From Streptomyces sp. CB00316 (GTDB lineage Bacteria > Actinomycetota > Actinomycetes > Streptomycetales > Streptomycetaceae): DNA of 64,000 nucleotides. The translations under genes were made by a program, and so were the position numbers. Each line of letters opens with the position of its first letter. Position 1 is the stretch's first letter. Below, piece after piece: positions 34,059 to 43,000 of the stretch. The notes beneath the pieces were generated by a model. The model made no database searches, was not told the origin of the DNA, and saw nothing but the letters and a program-made list of their open reading frames with translations. The stretch lies in NCBI RefSeq assembly GCF_001905595.1, contig NZ_LIXI01000002.1:186001-250000 (forward strand), in the 5' to 3' direction.

Positions 34059-34523
34059 TCAGTGCGAGTCGTTGCCCGGGTGGCAGGGGCCGCAGTCGGC
34101 GGCGTCCTCCCACAGCGGGAGGTCCACCTCCCAACCGGCGCGGGCGACGAGGTGGGCGGTCTTGATGACCGACCCGTCGTTCTTCATCTCGACCTTGGGC
34201 ACGTGGTGCAGGAAGTGCCCGCCGTTGTACTTGTCGCACAGCTCGGCGTAGGCGACGGTGTCCAGGATGATCGTGTGGGCGCCGATGTCGACCAGCTTGC
34301 TCGGGGCGAGTCCCAGGCCCTGCCCCCGGAGGGACATGGCGGTGAGCAGGTAGGCGTAGCCCTGGCCGAGGACGCGGGCGGCCATGACGGAGTCGTACGG
34401 GTAGTCCCGCATCAGCAGGCAGACCTGCTTCTCCCAGAGGTCCGCCGGCACGATGTCACGGGGGGAGCGGGCCGGTCCGGTCACCGGGTCGGTGGCGACG
34501 GGGGTGTCGGCTGCGGTTGCCAT
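34059..34523 (-). CDS. Small GRDP-like protein
   Basis: ATG 34523 is preceded by AAGGGAGG and gives 154 residues. The central segment VDIGAHTIILDTVAYAELC followed by GGHFLHHVPKVE resembles the repeat of glycine-rich-domain (GRDP, DUF1399-type) proteins, where a Trp-His-x-Phe motif is usual; here it is Ala-His-Thr-Ile. The C-terminus has a CGPC motif and a His. Role unknown. The methyltransferase gene downstream and the divergent XRE gene suggest one regulated unit. Confidence 0.6.
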   Translation of the reverse strand: MATAADTPVATDPVTGPARSPRDIVPADLWEKQVCLLMRDYPYDSVMAARVLGQGYAYLLTAMSLRGQGLGLAPSKLVDIGAHTIILDTVAYAELCDKYNGGHFLHHVPKVEMKNDGSVIKTAHLVARAGWEVDLPLWEDAADCGPCHPGNDSH

Positions 34524-34624
34524 GGTGCCTCCCTTGGATGGTGCCCCACGAGGTGCGGGGGCGATGTAACGAGAAGACCGCATCCGACACCAAGCCGGTG
34601 ATCAACTGGCTTTCCTTGCAAGGC

Positions 34625-34643
34625 GTTTGCACGTTGTGCAAAC
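34625..34643. promoter_or_regulatory. Palindromic operator between divergent genes
   Basis: GTTTGCAC and GTGCAAAC form a perfect 8-bp inverted repeat around GTT. It is centred about 100 bases before the GRDP-like start and 80 before the XRE start. A partial half-site TTGCAAGG precedes it at about 34616. It is the obvious binding site for the XRE regulator. Confidence 0.65.
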
Positions 34644-34712
34644 GGTCTCGTCGGGCGCAGTCCCGCGCCCGTACCGTGGTGGCCCCCGGTTGTGTAGCAG
34701 GGGGAGGGACCA

Positions 34713-35975
34713 GTGCCCGGTGACCCGCTCTGGAACAGTGCGAAGGTCAGAGAGCTAGTACGGTTGGGCCGTGAGCACCGAGGATGGACGCTCGCCGCAC
34801 TCGGCGAGCACCTGGGGTGCTCGGCGGCGACGGTCTCGCGGATGGAACGCCGGACCCAGGTCACCGACCTGACGCTCATTCACCGGGCCGCCTCCACGGT
34901 GGGCGTTCCTCGACACGTCCTGGTGAGTTCTCTGGCGCCCCCCGCTCCTTCCGGACCGGCCAGCACTAGAGTGTCGGCCAGTCCGCACGCCGAGGAGGAC
35001 CCGATGCGCCGCCGCTCGTTGCTCGCCGCCACGGCGACCGTCCCGGCCGCCATGCTCCTCGGCATGGACCGGGCCTTGGCCGACACCCCGCCAGCGACGG
35101 GCAGGGGTGCCCTGGACGCCCGTGTGGCCTCCGCCCGCGACCTCTACGACAAGGGGGCCCACACGCAGCTCCTCGGGCTACTGCCGGGCCTCCTGGCCGA
35201 CGGGCACGCCGCTGCCTCCTCGCGCCGCGAGCTGGACCAGGCCCGGCTGTCCTCCGTCTACAGCCTGAGCGCCGCCCTGCTGATCAAACTCGGCTCGTAC
35301 GAACAGGCCCGCCTCACCGCCGACCGCGCGCACACCTGGGCCGAGGTGTCCGGGTCCCCGCTCGCCGCAGCTGCTGCCTCCCGCGAGCTCGCAATCGTGC
35401 TGCGCCACCAGGACCGGGGCGAGGAAGCCCAAACCCTCATGGAGTCGACTGCCGCCCGGGTGGAGGTGACTGGGCTGCGGACGGACGCGGCCTCGTCGGC
35501 CTACGCGCAGATGCTGTGCACCCTGGCCTACACCGCCGCCCGGGGAGGCCGGCGCGCGGAGGCCCTGGCCATGGCCGAGGAGACACGGCGGGCCGCACGG
35601 CACCTGCCACTCCGGGCACCTGCCGGGCGTCTCTTCCCCATCAGCCCGGCCGCCGTGGACCTCTACGCCGTCGGCGTCCACTGGGCCCTTGGCGACGCCG
35701 GCACCGCCCTGGAGGCGGGGCGGAACCTTCGGCCCGAGCACTTCCCCACGGCTGAGCGGAAGGCACGCCTGGGCACAGACATGGCCCGTGCCTGGTGGGC
35801 GTGGGGCCGCCCTGAGCAGACCGCCCGCGCCTTGCTCGACGCCCACCGTGCGAGCCCCGGCGAGGTGAGAGACCGCCCCGCGATCCGGAGCATCGTGACC
35901 GAGTTGGCGCAGCGGCACCCTCGTGCCGTTGGCGTGCGGGAGCTGCACGCCGCCGTGTCCGCCCCGCCGAGCTGA
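34713..35975 (+). CDS. XRE-family regulator with helical-repeat C-terminal domain
   Basis: This 420-residue protein starts at GTG 34713 with GGGAGGG upstream. The HTH is at residues about 10-50 (VRLGREHRGWTLAALGEHL, SAATVSRMERR). A flexible linker and a DPMRRRSLLAATATVPAAML stretch follow, then TPR-like helical repeats to the end. The shape is the same as the regulator at 8251 but the sequence differs. It should repress or activate the divergent methyltransferase/GRDP-like pair and itself. Confidence 0.85.
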   Translation: MPGDPLWNSAKVRELVRLGREHRGWTLAALGEHLGCSAATVSRMERRTQVTDLTLIHRAASTVGVPRHVLVSSLAPPAPSGPASTRVSASPHAEEDPMRRRSLLAATATVPAAMLLGMDRALADTPPATGRGALDARVASARDLYDKGAHTQLLGLLPGLLADGHAAASSRRELDQARLSSVYSLSAALLIKLGSYEQARLTADRAHTWAEVSGSPLAAAAASRELAIVLRHQDRGEEAQTLMESTAARVEVTGLRTDAASSAYAQMLCTLAYTAARGGRRAEALAMAEETRRAARHLPLRAPAGRLFPISPAAVDLYAVGVHWALGDAGTALEAGRNLRPEHFPTAERKARLGTDMARAWWAWGRPEQTARALLDAHRASPGEVRDRPAIRSIVTELAQRHPRAVGVRELHAAVSAPPS

Positions 35976-36361
35976 GACCGCCGCCCGTCGGGTTCCACCG
36001 GGTCCGGACATGCCTCGGTCCCGGCACCAGGGGGTCCCGGCCAGCCGTCGACCCGGCCTGAGCCGGCGCTCGCCTGGGTGCGACACCCACTTCTGGAGGC
36101 AACACCCGGGTGTCGGGGGCAGCCCCAGCGTTGCACCCTCTCCAACCTGGGCACACGTCTGCGGCACTTCTACCGATTCTGGGTGTGAACTGGGTGTGAG
36201 TCTCCGGAGCTGAGGGGTGCCGGAGAGGTGTCGCAGAGGTACCGCAGATGCACGGCTGGGGGGCACGGGCCTTGAACTCGCGCCTCTGAACTGGGCTTAT
36301 GCGGTGCTACAGCGCAGGTCAGAGGGTCGCGGGTCCTGGACTGGTTTCACAGCCTCCCTGA
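35976..36361. other. Right end of mini-island, no supported gene
   Basis: No gene seen. The only notable element is the tandem CTGGGTGTG pair at 36177-36198, matching the pair just inside att site 2. Confidence 0.5.
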
Positions 36362-36406
36362 TTCGGGACGAAGAGGTCGTGGGTTCGAATCCCGCCACCC
36401 CGACAG
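36362..36406 (+). other. att site 3 (right end of the island array)
   Basis: The third copy of the tRNA-Pro 3' half. One base differs from site 1 (TTCGAAT in the T loop instead of TTCAAAT). The acceptor strand is intact. This copy should be the original chromosomal 3' end displaced by integration. Downstream sequence is chromosomal. Confidence 0.88.
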
Positions 36407-36413
36407 CTGTAAG

Positions 36414-36462
36414 ACCAGGTCAGGGGCCTGATCCGCTTAGCGGGTCGGGCCCCTGACCTGGT
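36414..36462. terminator. Hairpin after att site 3
   Basis: A 23-bp stem (36414-36436 with 36440-36462, two G-T type mismatches) starts ACCAGGTCAGGGGCC. It resembles the hairpin after tRNA-Pro at 2733 closely enough to share ancestry. Confidence 0.8.
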
Positions 36463-36472
36463 CCTGGCGCCA

Positions 36473-36839
36473 TCAGAGCACCCAGAAGCGCAGCCCCGGG
36501 CCGCACGCCGGACCCGCCGCCGTGCCGACATGGAACAGGCCGTTATCGTCGGGTTCCCGGTCCTGGTACTCGGTGCCGGCGGCCAGCGCGAGGCAGCAGC
36601 CGAGGAGGTCCACGCGCAGGCCGACGGCCGGATCGCGGCGGAGGAACACCAGTGGGTGTGCCAACCCCTCATCGTCGTAGCGGGCGGCGGCAACGGCGCC
36701 CAGCCCCTCGGGCACCGGGTACATCTCCTCTGCGGATATCCAGCACGACGCCCTTCAGGTGGAGGGTGGCGTGCTCCAGAAGCTCCGTGAGGACCGCCCA
36801 GTTCCCTTGCCCGTGGAGATGACGGACATCGGCCGTCAC
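36473..36839 (-). pseudogene. Small hypothetical gene with a frameshift
   Basis: From GTG 36839 the minus strand encodes DVRHLHGQGNWAVLTELLEH and then LHLKGVVLDI. At about 36735 the sensible frame jumps: the shifted frame continues as ISAEEMYPVPEGLGAVAAA and runs to the stop at 36473, giving a joined protein of about 122 residues. One base too many, or two too few, at ATATCCGCA would explain it. Alternatively the 83-residue downstream part is made alone from ATG 36724. Function unknown. It lies between the island edge and the Wadjet operon. Confidence 0.55.
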
Positions 36840-36986
36840 GTCCGGCGGGGTCTTCCAGCACCTGCGAAGCCGACCCGCTCCGTACTCCCCGCCTTCAGCG
36901 TGCCCGAGGCCGATGCGCCGGTTGCCCGGAGGCCAGTTCCGGCCACCCCGCACCGCCTGTCGGACCCTCCACGTAACCTCGCGGAC

Positions 36987-38690
36987 ATGGAGGAACCAGC
37001 ACCCGGCACACCGCCGGGCCCCGGCGACGCGCCCTCGGCACGCGACGCCGACGAGACGCGCCGCCGCCTCGACGCGTACGCGTACCTCAGCGCGCCGGAG
37101 CGGCTGGAGTACCTCGCGATCATGCGGGTCTTCTGCGGCACTCTCCTGGCTGACCTGGCCGTCCCGGACGTGATGACGAAGCTGCGCGAGGGCGGCGGGC
37201 CCGCCGCCGGACTCGAAGCCGACCCCCTCACGGCGCGGCTGGAACAGCTCGTGAAGTGGGGGAACCTGCTGCGCGGCAGCCACACCGTGAAGGCGTCCAG
37301 CATCACGGAGTACCAGCGTTCGCGGGCCCGCTACCAGCTGTCGCGGCTGGGCGAGCGCGTCCAGCGGGACGCCGACGGGGTGCTGGCCGAGGCCGACGCC
37401 GCCCGCGAGGTGAGCAACGAACTGCTGGCCCTGGTCGAGCGGGGGCTGCGGGAGCTGGCCGAGCTGGTCGCCGAGCCGGGCGGCATGGCCCCGCAGGACG
37501 GGCTGGAGCGGGTCAGTACGGCGTTCGTACAGTTTGCCGGGTTCGCGGACTCCGTCCGGGACTTCTACGCCTATCTCGGCCAGGTGCTCGCCCGGTACGA
37601 CTTGAACAGTGGCGAGTACCAGGGCTTCAAGGAGCTCCTCCTGGACTACGTCGAGGCGATCACGGAGGACGTGTCCTTCCGCGCCCCCCGCATCTCGGCA
37701 GCCCTGGACGCGCTCTGGCCCCACCTCCCTGGCCTGTTGGAGCAACTGGACGCTCACGCGCAGGGGCTCGCCGGGCTGCCGACGCGGAGCGAGAGCCGTA
37801 CGGAGGCCCGCGTACAGCGCAGCCGGGGTCGCGAGCTCGCGGACTGGGAGGGGCTGCGGGGCTGGTTCCGGGACACCGACGGGCAGGGCAGCCAGGTCGA
37901 CCAGCTGCGCGACGCCACCCTGCGGGCCCTTCAGTCGCTGCTGGCCAACGCCAAGCGGATGCTGCGCTCGGCCACCGGTGAGATGTCGCGGCGCCGGGAC
38001 CTGTTGCGGCTGGCCCGGTGGTTCGACGAGGCCGCGCCGCAGGACGCGCACGACATCGCCGTCGCCGCCTTCGGGCTGTACGGCGCGCGCCACCTGGGCA
38101 TCGCGCCCGCCGCGGACGAGGTGGTGCCCGCCTACACCAGCTGGTGGACCGGCCCGGTGGTCGAGGTGCCGGTCGCGCTGCGCGAGAGGGGCAGCCGCGC
38201 CCAGCGAGGCCGGACGGCGTCGGTGGAGGACCATTCCGCGCAGAAGGAACGGCTGCGGGAGGCGGCGCGTCAGCGGGTCGCTGAAAGAAGCGCTGCGGCG
38301 GACGAGCTGTGCAGCGCGTCCCCCCGTTTCGGGGGCGTACGGCTCACTTCGGCGGCGCTCAGCCTGCTCCTGGAGCTGCTGGCCACGGCACTCGGGAACG
38401 CGCAGCTCAGGCGGCGCGCCGCGGCGGACGAGCGGGAGGAGCGGGGCTTCGGGCTGGACGCCGCGTGGAGCGAGGACGCCGATCTGGGCATCCGGCTCAC
38501 GGTGCAGCGTACGACGGGAGCGCGCACGCTTCTGCGCTCGGCCGACGGGGATCTGCTGCTGGACGACCTGGAGCTGGCTGTCCACAGGACGGCCGTCTCG
38601 GCGGAAGGAGCGGAGCCGACCGGCAGCGAGACTCCTCCCCCTCGGTCGCACAGCGCGCCCGTCGGCGGTGCGGAGATGAGCGTGTCATGA
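36987..38690 (+). CDS. jetA: Wadjet JetA (DUF2397/TIGR02677), MukF/kleisin-like
   Basis: From ATG 36987 the protein has 567 residues. The N-terminal segment DAYAYLSAPERLEYLAIMRVF followed by winged-helix-like helices is typical of this family. It is the first of four overlapping genes whose order and sizes match Wadjet with DUF2397, DUF2398, SMC-like ATPase and DUF2399 proteins (type II style). JetA acts as the kleisin of a MukBEF-like complex that senses and loops small circular DNA. The C-terminal tail is low complexity. Its stop overlaps the jetB start (ATGA). Confidence 0.88.
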   Translation: MEEPAPGTPPGPGDAPSARDADETRRRLDAYAYLSAPERLEYLAIMRVFCGTLLADLAVPDVMTKLREGGGPAAGLEADPLTARLEQLVKWGNLLRGSHTVKASSITEYQRSRARYQLSRLGERVQRDADGVLAEADAAREVSNELLALVERGLRELAELVAEPGGMAPQDGLERVSTAFVQFAGFADSVRDFYAYLGQVLARYDLNSGEYQGFKELLLDYVEAITEDVSFRAPRISAALDALWPHLPGLLEQLDAHAQGLAGLPTRSESRTEARVQRSRGRELADWEGLRGWFRDTDGQGSQVDQLRDATLRALQSLLANAKRMLRSATGEMSRRRDLLRLARWFDEAAPQDAHDIAVAAFGLYGARHLGIAPAADEVVPAYTSWWTGPVVEVPVALRERGSRAQRGRTASVEDHSAQKERLREAARQRVAERSAAADELCSASPRFGGVRLTSAALSLLLELLATALGNAQLRRRAAADEREERGFGLDAAWSEDADLGIRLTVQRTTGARTLLRSADGDLLLDDLELAVHRTAVSAEGAEPTGSETPPPRSHSAPVGGAEMSVS

Positions 38691-40015
38691 CGCTTCCCTC
38701 CGCCCACGACGTGGCTCTGGCCACGGAACGCCGCACCGCGGCACGGCTGTTGCTCGCCCATCCGCTGGTCACATCGGACGGCCCGCACGCCGACCTCTTT
38801 CCGCTGGTCCGCAGGCACGCCGACTGGCTGGGCGGCCGGTTCCAGCAAGTGCTCGGCTACCGCCTCCTGGTCGACAGCTCCTATGCCCGGTTGTTCAAGG
38901 CCGGGCTCGGAGCACGGTCGGGGCACCGGCTCGTACGGTCCACCGGCACGCCCTTCACCCCGCACACCTACGCCTGTCTGGCTCTGGCCCTGTCGGTGCT
39001 GGTCACCGCACCGGAGCAGTTGCTGTTGTCCCAGCTCGTCGCCGACATCCGGGCCGCGGCGGCCGACGCGGACGTCGAGCTGGAGGAGACCGGACGGGCG
39101 GCCGGTAAGCGGACGTTGGTCGCGGCTCTGCGGCAGCTCGTCGAGTGGGGTGTCCTGATCGAGACCCACGGCCACGTGGGCGTCATCGCCCAGGAGGCCG
39201 ACGGGGAGGCGCTGATCACGGTCGACCGGGAGCTCGCCCGCGTCATCGTGGCCGGACCGCTCGCCCAGTCGCGGGACGGCGCCGACCTGGTCCGGCGGGC
39301 GGCGGATCCGGGGTTCGGAGGGCCGCGCACCTACGTGCGCCGGATGCTTGTCGAGACCCCTGTCGTCCACCTCGACGAACTGACCGACACCGAACGCGAC
39401 TGGCTCCGCACCCGCCAGCGCCGGGAGGCCCAGGCGTTCCTCGAACTCCTCGGTCTGGAGACGGAGATCCGCGCCGAGGGAGTGGCCCTGGTCGACCCCG
39501 AGGAGGAGCTGACCGACATCCACCTGCCCGGGACGGGGACCGTCGCCCAGGCCGCGTTGCTGCTGGTGGAACGTTTGGTGGAGCGGCTCCGACCGGCGGA
39601 GCCCGGACACCCCGCGACGGGCGGTGTTCTCGTCGTCGGGGTCGCCGTTCCGGACGGTGCGGTGGATGAGCTTCTGGCGGACCTGGTCGCCGAGTACGGG
39701 CAGCGCAGCAACTGGCAGCGCGGCTACCTCGAAGACCCCGATGCCCTGCGTGAAGCCGTGCTGGACCTGCTCTCCCGCATGCGCCTGATCGCCCCTGCCG
39801 GCCCGCTGCGATCCGAGGGGGCGGGGCTGCCGGAACAGTACGCCGGCGAGCTGCCGGAGGGACGCCAGGTCACCGACGTCCGGGCGGCCCGGCCCAGCGA
39901 CGGCGAGGGCTGGGTCCTGCTCGCCTCAGCGGCCCGCTACGCCACCCGGGTCACCGTGCGGGCGACCGGCGAGCGGCACGAACCCACCGACACACAGCAG
40001 GAGTTGCCGCTATGA
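38687..40015 (+). CDS. jetB: Wadjet JetB (DUF2398/TIGR02678), MukE-like
   Basis: The protein has 442 residues, with ATG 38687 overlapping the jetA stop. The sequence ERRTAARLLLAHPLVTSDGP, then TPHTYACLALALSVLVTAPEQ, and KRTLVAALRQLVEWGVLIET shows the winged-helix KITE-like layout of DUF2398. It pairs with JetA on the SMC heads. Late in the protein, RSNWQRGYLEDPDALREAVLDLLSRMRLI forms another winged helix. Its stop overlaps the jetC start. Confidence 0.88.
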   Translation: MTLPSAHDVALATERRTAARLLLAHPLVTSDGPHADLFPLVRRHADWLGGRFQQVLGYRLLVDSSYARLFKAGLGARSGHRLVRSTGTPFTPHTYACLALALSVLVTAPEQLLLSQLVADIRAAAADADVELEETGRAAGKRTLVAALRQLVEWGVLIETHGHVGVIAQEADGEALITVDRELARVIVAGPLAQSRDGADLVRRAADPGFGGPRTYVRRMLVETPVVHLDELTDTERDWLRTRQRREAQAFLELLGLETEIRAEGVALVDPEEELTDIHLPGTGTVAQAALLLVERLVERLRPAEPGHPATGGVLVVGVAVPDGAVDELLADLVAEYGQRSNWQRGYLEDPDALREAVLDLLSRMRLIAPAGPLRSEGAGLPEQYAGELPEGRQVTDVRAARPSDGEGWVLLASAARYATRVTVRATGERHEPTDTQQELPL

Positions 40016-43000
40016 CCGCCGATGCCCGTGGTCTCGTTCCGCTTCCGCGTCCAGGTCACGCGCCGACGGCGAGCACCCGCTTCCGGCTGCACCGGGCGGG
40101 CATCCAGAACGTCTGGCAGTACGACGAGCAGGAGTTCGCCTTCGGTGACGGGCGGCTGCTGCTGCGCGGCAAGAACGGGGCGGGCAAGTCCAAGGCCCTG
40201 GAGATGCTGCTCCCGTACCTCCTGGACGGCGATTCCCGGGCCCTCGATGCCACCGGCACCGGGCGGACGACGCTCGCCTGGCTGATGCTGGACGGCTTCG
40301 AGCAGACCAACCGCCTCGGCTATCTGTGGGTGGAGTTCCGAGGGACGGACGAGGCCGGCGACCACCGCTGTCTGACGCTCGGCGCCGCGATCCGTGCCTC
40401 GAAGTCGGCGCAGAAGGCGGTGCCGACCTTCTTCGTCACTCCGCTGCGCGTCGGCGAGGACCTGCACCTGGTCGAGGCGGGCAGACCCCTTGCCGTCGAC
40501 CGGCTCAAGGAGATCGTCGGCTCCGGCAACACGACGGACCGAGCGGTCGAGCACCGTGCCCGCGTGGCCCGGGACCTCTTCGGGATCACGGACGCGACGC
40601 GCTACCGGAACCTCACCCAGCTCCTGCACCGGCTGCGGCGGCCCACGGTCGGGGACCGCGTCGAGCACGGCGGTCTGGCCGTCCTGCTGAGTGAGACCCT
40701 GCCCGGACTCGACGAGGACGTGGTCGAGAAGGTGGCGCGCAACCTCCACGATCTGGACACCGTGCGGGCCGAACTGGGGCGCCTGGAACGTACCGACGCG
40801 GCCTTGCGCACATTCCTCTCCGACTACCGCCGCTACCTCGCCGGGGTCCTGCGCTCCTCGGCGCGGGACGTGAGCCGGGAACTGGACGCTCTCTCCGAGC
40901 GCCGCCGGAAGGCCGGGGACGCCGCGCAGCACACGAGCGTCCTGAAGGAGCGCGAGAAGGAATCGGAGGAGGGGCTGAGGACACTCCGCGAGGAGGAGGA
41001 GTCCGCCCGGACGGAACTCGCCGCTCTGCACGACAGCCACGCCTACCGCAGCCTGCGCGAGCTGTCGGAGCGCCGCAGCACGGTGGAGGCCCTGCACACC
41101 ACGGCGATGACCGCCTTCGCCGCGTTGCGCGGCGCGCACGAGGCGGAGGAGAGCGCGGCCGAACGTCTGGACGAGGGCGGCGAGGAGTTGGGCACCCGAC
41201 TCACCGAACTGGCCACGGAGCACCGGGAACTACTGGTCCAGGCGGAGCGGGCGGTACTTCCCGCCGCGCATCTCGGCGAGACGGTCGCTCTGCCGCGCAC
41301 CGTCCGTTCCTCGTCGACACAGACGGAGCTGACCAGCCCGGACGGGGAACCGCAGACCGTACGGCACCGACCGGTGGTGCGCGTGGACACGGCGACGACG
41401 GAGGCCGGGCTGCGGTCCTGGCAGGGGCAGCTGGGATCCGCCGAGACCGTCGTACGGAACCGCCAGCGGATGGTGCAGGAGGTGGCCCGCCTCTCCTCGC
41501 GGGCCGACGAGGCGCGTGGAGTTGCGGTGCGTGCCGACGAGGCGCGGGAACGACTGGAGGGCGAGGCGGAGGAGGCCGCTGACCGTCTCGAAGTCAGCCG
41601 TCGGAAGGTCGCTGAGGAGAGCCGGGAGTACGCCGACGAGGTCGCCGTGTGGGTGCGCGAGACGCGGACCGCAGCGGGGCCCGAGTGCCCGCCGCTGGAT
41701 GCCGTCCTCTCGGAAGTGGCCTGCGCGGCCGACTCCGACGGGGCGTTCTCATCCCGCACGCTCCCGCTCGGCATCGACACCCACGCGCGGCGGACGGCAC
41801 ACCTGGCTCTGGAGCCGTACGCGGACGCCCTCACCCGGCACCGCGACACCCTGGCGGTCGGCGTCGGGCGACTCGGCGAGGAGATCGACCGCCTGGCGGA
41901 GGAGAGGCGGGCCTGGGAACGCCGTACGGACCCGGAGCCTCCGGCCCCGTACCACCGCAGCGCGGCAAGAGACCCGGCCGGCGGGACACCCTTCTACCGG
42001 TTGGTGGACTTCGCCGAGCACCTGACCTCCGCCGACCGGGCCGGTCTGGAGGCGGCACTGGAGGCGAGTGGCATTCTCGACGCGTGGGTCAGCACGGGCG
42101 GCGCCCTTCTCGACGCGCTCTCCGGGGACGCCCTTCTCGACGCGGCTCCGGCCCACGACCCGCTGCCGGTGGCGCAGACCCTCGCCTCGGCCCTGCGTCC
42201 GGTCGCGCAGCCGGAGAGCGGCATCACATCCGAGCAGGTGGAGCACCTGCTGTCAGCCGTCGTGCTCGCACCGGCCGCGGGGACGACGGCCGCGAGTGCG
42301 GTCCACTTCGACGGTAGCTGGCGGCTGGGAGCCCTCCGAGGGCAGCATCACAAGAGCGCCGCCGAGTACGTGGGCGCAGCGGTGCGGGCCGAGACACGGC
42401 GACGGGCCTTGGCCGAGCTGGACGACCGGCTCGGGCAGACGGAACGACAGTTGGCCGAAGCCCGTGCCGAGCTCGCCGCAGCCGATTCCCGGCGACGGGC
42501 CCTCACCCAAGCGGAACGCGACTTCCCCCGGGCGCAGCGGCTCTCCGACTCCTGGAACACCCGTGCTTCGGAGGAGAGGACGGCGCAAGCACGCTCCACC
42601 AAGGCGGCCGAGGCGGCGCGCCAGGCGGAGGAGGCACGCGCTCTGGCCGTTTCGACGCGCTCCGAGGCGGACGCCACCGCGACCGCCCACGACCTGCCCA
42701 CCGACACCGTCGCGCTGGACCGCGTACGCACCGCGCTGGCCTCGCTGCTCACCGGCGTCGGCCGTCTGCGCAGGTCGGTCAACGGTACGGTCGCCCGGCT
42801 CGGCGGAAGTGAGGCGGACGACCGGCGGTACGCGTGGGCCCGCGAGAAGCGGACGGAGGCGGAAGAGGGCTACCGGCTTCGCCACCGGCAACTACTCACC
42901 GCGCAGCAGGATCTGCGGACCCGGGAGGCCGCTGTCGGATCTTCCGAGGAGAAGATCCTCGCCGACGAACAGGCGGCCAAGGACCGTGTCGCGAGCGCCG

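Larger units (their letters stand above)
32736..36406. mobile_element. Right mini-island (3.7 kb) with remnant integrase
   Basis: It is bounded by att sites 2 and 3. Just inside each end lies a direct repeat with core CTGGGTG(T): ATCTGGGTGCC/ATCTGGGTGTG at 32834-32855, and TTCTGGGTGTG/AACTGGGTGTG at 36177-36198. These look like recombinase arm sites and differ from those of the left island, so the two elements probably used different integrases. The cargo is a methyltransferase, a GRDP-like protein and an XRE regulator. Confidence 0.75.

Noticed and set aside
2676..36406. Prophage or intact conjugative element
   Set aside because: No capsid, tail, terminase, lysis, replication initiator or FtsK-like transfer gene was found; the only recombinase is a fragment.
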